Origin: Seohaeicola saemankumensis
GTDB lineage: Bacteria; Pseudomonadota; Alphaproteobacteria; Rhodobacterales; Rhodobacteraceae
Length of the DNA: 64,000 nt
Direction: 5' to 3'
NCBI RefSeq assembly: GCF_021021435.1
Contig: NZ_JAINWI010000010.1
Coordinates: forward strand, 248,001 to 312,000
The translations under genes were made by a program, and so were the position numbers. Each line of letters opens with the position of its first letter. Position 1 is the stretch's first letter. Below are positions 62,623-64,000 of this stretch, piece by piece. The notes below the pieces were generated by a model that was not told the DNA's origin, did not search any database, and worked only from the letters and a program-made list of their open reading frames with translations.

Positions 62623-64000
62623 ATGACCAACCAGACCAGCACCGATACCATGTATGCGCCTTCGGCTGACTTTGCCGCCAAAGCCCATGTGACGGCAGAC
62701 CAATACAAGGCGATGTACGAAGCCTCGATCAATGACCCTGAGGCTTTCTGGGCGGAGCATGGCAAGCGGATCGACTGGATCAAGCCGTTCACCCGCGTCA
62801 AGAACACGGATTTCACGCTGGGCAAGGTCGATATCAAATGGTTCGAGGATGGTACGCTGAACGTCAGCGCCAATTGCATCGACCGTCATCTGCCCACGCG
62901 GGGCGACCAGACCGCGATCATCTGGGAACCCGATGATCCCAAGGATCAGGCGCTGCACATTACTTACAGTGAATTGCACCGTCGCACCTGCCGGATGGCC
63001 AATATCCTCGAGTCGATGGGCGTGCGTAAGGGCGACCGCGTTGTCATCTATCTGCCGATGATCCCGGAAGCCGCTTATGCGATGCTGGCTTGCGCGCGGA
63101 TCGGTGCCGTTCACTCCATTGTCTTCGCGGGCTTCTCGCCTGACGCACTGGGCGCGCGGATCAACGGTTGCGATGCGAAAGTGGTGATCACCGCCGACTA
63201 TGCGCCACGTGGTGGACGCGCAACGCCCTTGAAATCCAATACCGATGCGGCGCTGCTACATTGCAAGGACAGCGTCAAATGCCTGATGGTGCGCCGCACC
63301 GGCGGGCAGACCACATGGGTGGACGGGCGCGATTACGATTACACCGAAATGGCGATGGAGGCGGATGATTACTGCGCTCCTGCCGAGGTTGGCGCGGAGG
63401 ACCCGCTTTTCATCCTCTACACCTCAGGTTCAACCGGTCAGCCCAAGGGCGTAGTGCATACATCGGGCGGCTATCTGGCCTATGCCGCGATGACGCATCA
63501 ATATACGTTTGATTACCATGACGGCGATATCTTCTGGTGCACAGCCGATGTGGGTTGGGTGACCGGTCACAGCTATATCGTCTACGGTCCGCTGGCCAAT
63601 GGCGCGACGACCCTGATGTTCGAGGGTGTGCCGACCTATCCCGATGCGGGCCGGTTCTGGGCAGTTTGCGAGAAGCACAAGGTCAACCAGTTCTACACCG
63701 CCCCCACCGCGATCCGCGCGCTGATGGCGCATGGCACCGAGCCTGTCGAGAAATATGACCTGTCCAGCATCAAGCTGTTGGGCACCGTGGGCGAACCGAT
63801 TAATCCCGAGGCGTGGAACTGGTATAATGACACCGTCGGCAAGGGCAAATGCCCGATCGTGGATACTTGGTGGCAAACCGAAACCGGAGGGCATCTTCTG
63901 ACGCCGCTGCCAGGCGCGATCCCGACCAAGCCGGGTTCGGCCACCCTGCCCTTTTTCGGTGTGAAGCCCGTCATCCTTGATCCGCAAACCGGTGAGGAAA
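62623..64000 (+). CDS. acs: Acetyl-CoA synthetase, 5' part (runs off the window)
   Basis: Acs activates acetate to acetyl-CoA through acetyl-AMP. The first 459 residues are present and in frame to the window end: the N-terminal [48 protein letters not shown], the CoA-site APRGGR, the P-loop [11 protein letters not shown] (about 266-276) and the acetate/adenylate region [10 protein letters not shown] (about 413-422). GGAGG lies six bases before ATG at 62623. The family is about 650 residues, so roughly 190 are missing beyond the edge. Confidence 0.95.
   Translation, partial: MTNQTSTDTMYAPSADFAAKAHVTADQYKAMYEASINDPEAFWAEHGKRIDWIKPFTRVKNTDFTLGKVDIKWFEDGTLNVSANCIDRHLPTRGDQTAIIWEPDDPKDQALHITYSELHRRTCRMANILESMGVRKGDRVVIYLPMIPEAAYAMLACARIGAVHSIVFAGFSPDALGARINGCDAKVVITADYAPRGGRATPLKSNTDAALLHCKDSVKCLMVRRTGGQTTWVDGRDYDYTEMAMEADDYCAPAEVGAEDPLFILYTSGSTGQPKGVVHTSGGYLAYAAMTHQYTFDYHDGDIFWCTADVGWVTGHSYIVYGPLANGATTLMFEGVPTYPDAGRFWAVCEKHKVNQFYTAPTAIRALMAHGTEPVEKYDLSSIKLLGTVGEPINPEAWNWYNDTVGKGKCPIVDTWWQTETGGHLLTPLPGAIPTKPGSATLPFFGVKPVILDPQTGEE

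Overview
This 64 kb window is ordinary chromosome from a GC-rich alphaproteobacterium. It is most likely a member of the Rhodobacterales (Roseobacter/Paracoccus-like). Evidence for this includes the divergently regulated beta-hydroxyaspartate cluster (bhcR/bhcABCD), a Pcs-type phosphatidylcholine synthase, a ybgC-tolQRAB-pal-ybgF-tilS-ftsH order, a small DUF1127 protein, several TTG/GTG starts, and a short intergenic repeat of the kind common in this order. I found no rRNA, tRNA, CRISPR array, insertion sequence or prophage.

Layout. 1-3.2 kb: 3' end of an unknown gene, an LdtR-like MarR regulator, sdhE, a small HTH regulator, an aspartate aminotransferase and a hypothetical gene. 3.2-12.4 kb, the most irregular part: a gene-poor stretch with a hexanucleotide repeat, an orphan ORF, a MATE exporter, a secreted lipase-like lipoprotein, an Lhr-like helicase with PdeM but without their ligase, two tandem membrane-anchored LytTR regulators, and a frameshifted DUF2306-like remnant. 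12.4-15.8 kb: folD and fhs (one-carbon metabolism) and a MOSC protein. 15.9-25.6 kb: a long minus-strand run ybgC-tolQ-tolR-tolA-tolB-pal-cpoB-tilS-ftsH-tam (envelope constriction, tRNA modification, membrane proteolysis). 25.7-31.0 kb: the complete beta-hydroxyaspartate cycle with divergent bhcR. 31.0-34 kb: a hypothetical gene and ruvCAB. 34-41.4 kb: a DUF1127 gene with a strong terminator, prmA, a MATE and an MFS transporter, a cupin, a YeeE/YedE sulfur transporter and purU. 41.5-50 kb: priA, transaldolase, DUF484-xerC-pcs, ileS. 50-55 kb: a small membrane protein, a truncated globin, ycjX-GNAT-ycjF, truA. 55-62.2 kb: a seven-gene operon, TRAP transporter (P-Q-M), BASS-like permease and pxpB-pxpC-pxpA, with a divergent MarR regulator and a perfect palindromic operator candidate; it probably imports and hydrolyses 5-oxoproline. 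62.6-64 kb: the start of acetyl-CoA synthetase.

How the genes work together. The bhc genes convert two glyoxylate to oxaloacetate through glycine, beta-hydroxyaspartate, iminosuccinate and aspartate, so the organism can probably grow on glycolate or glyoxylate without losing carbon. folD, fhs and purU move formyl units between formate and tetrahydrofolate. acs and pxpABC feed acetate and 5-oxoproline into central metabolism. The picture is a heterotroph using small organic acids and amino-acid derivatives.

The observations most worth following are the bhc locus with its candidate operator, the 5-oxoproline operon with its palindrome and internal hairpin, a six-copy repeat family sitting just after stop codons, and the decayed DUF2306 gene beside the LytTR pair.
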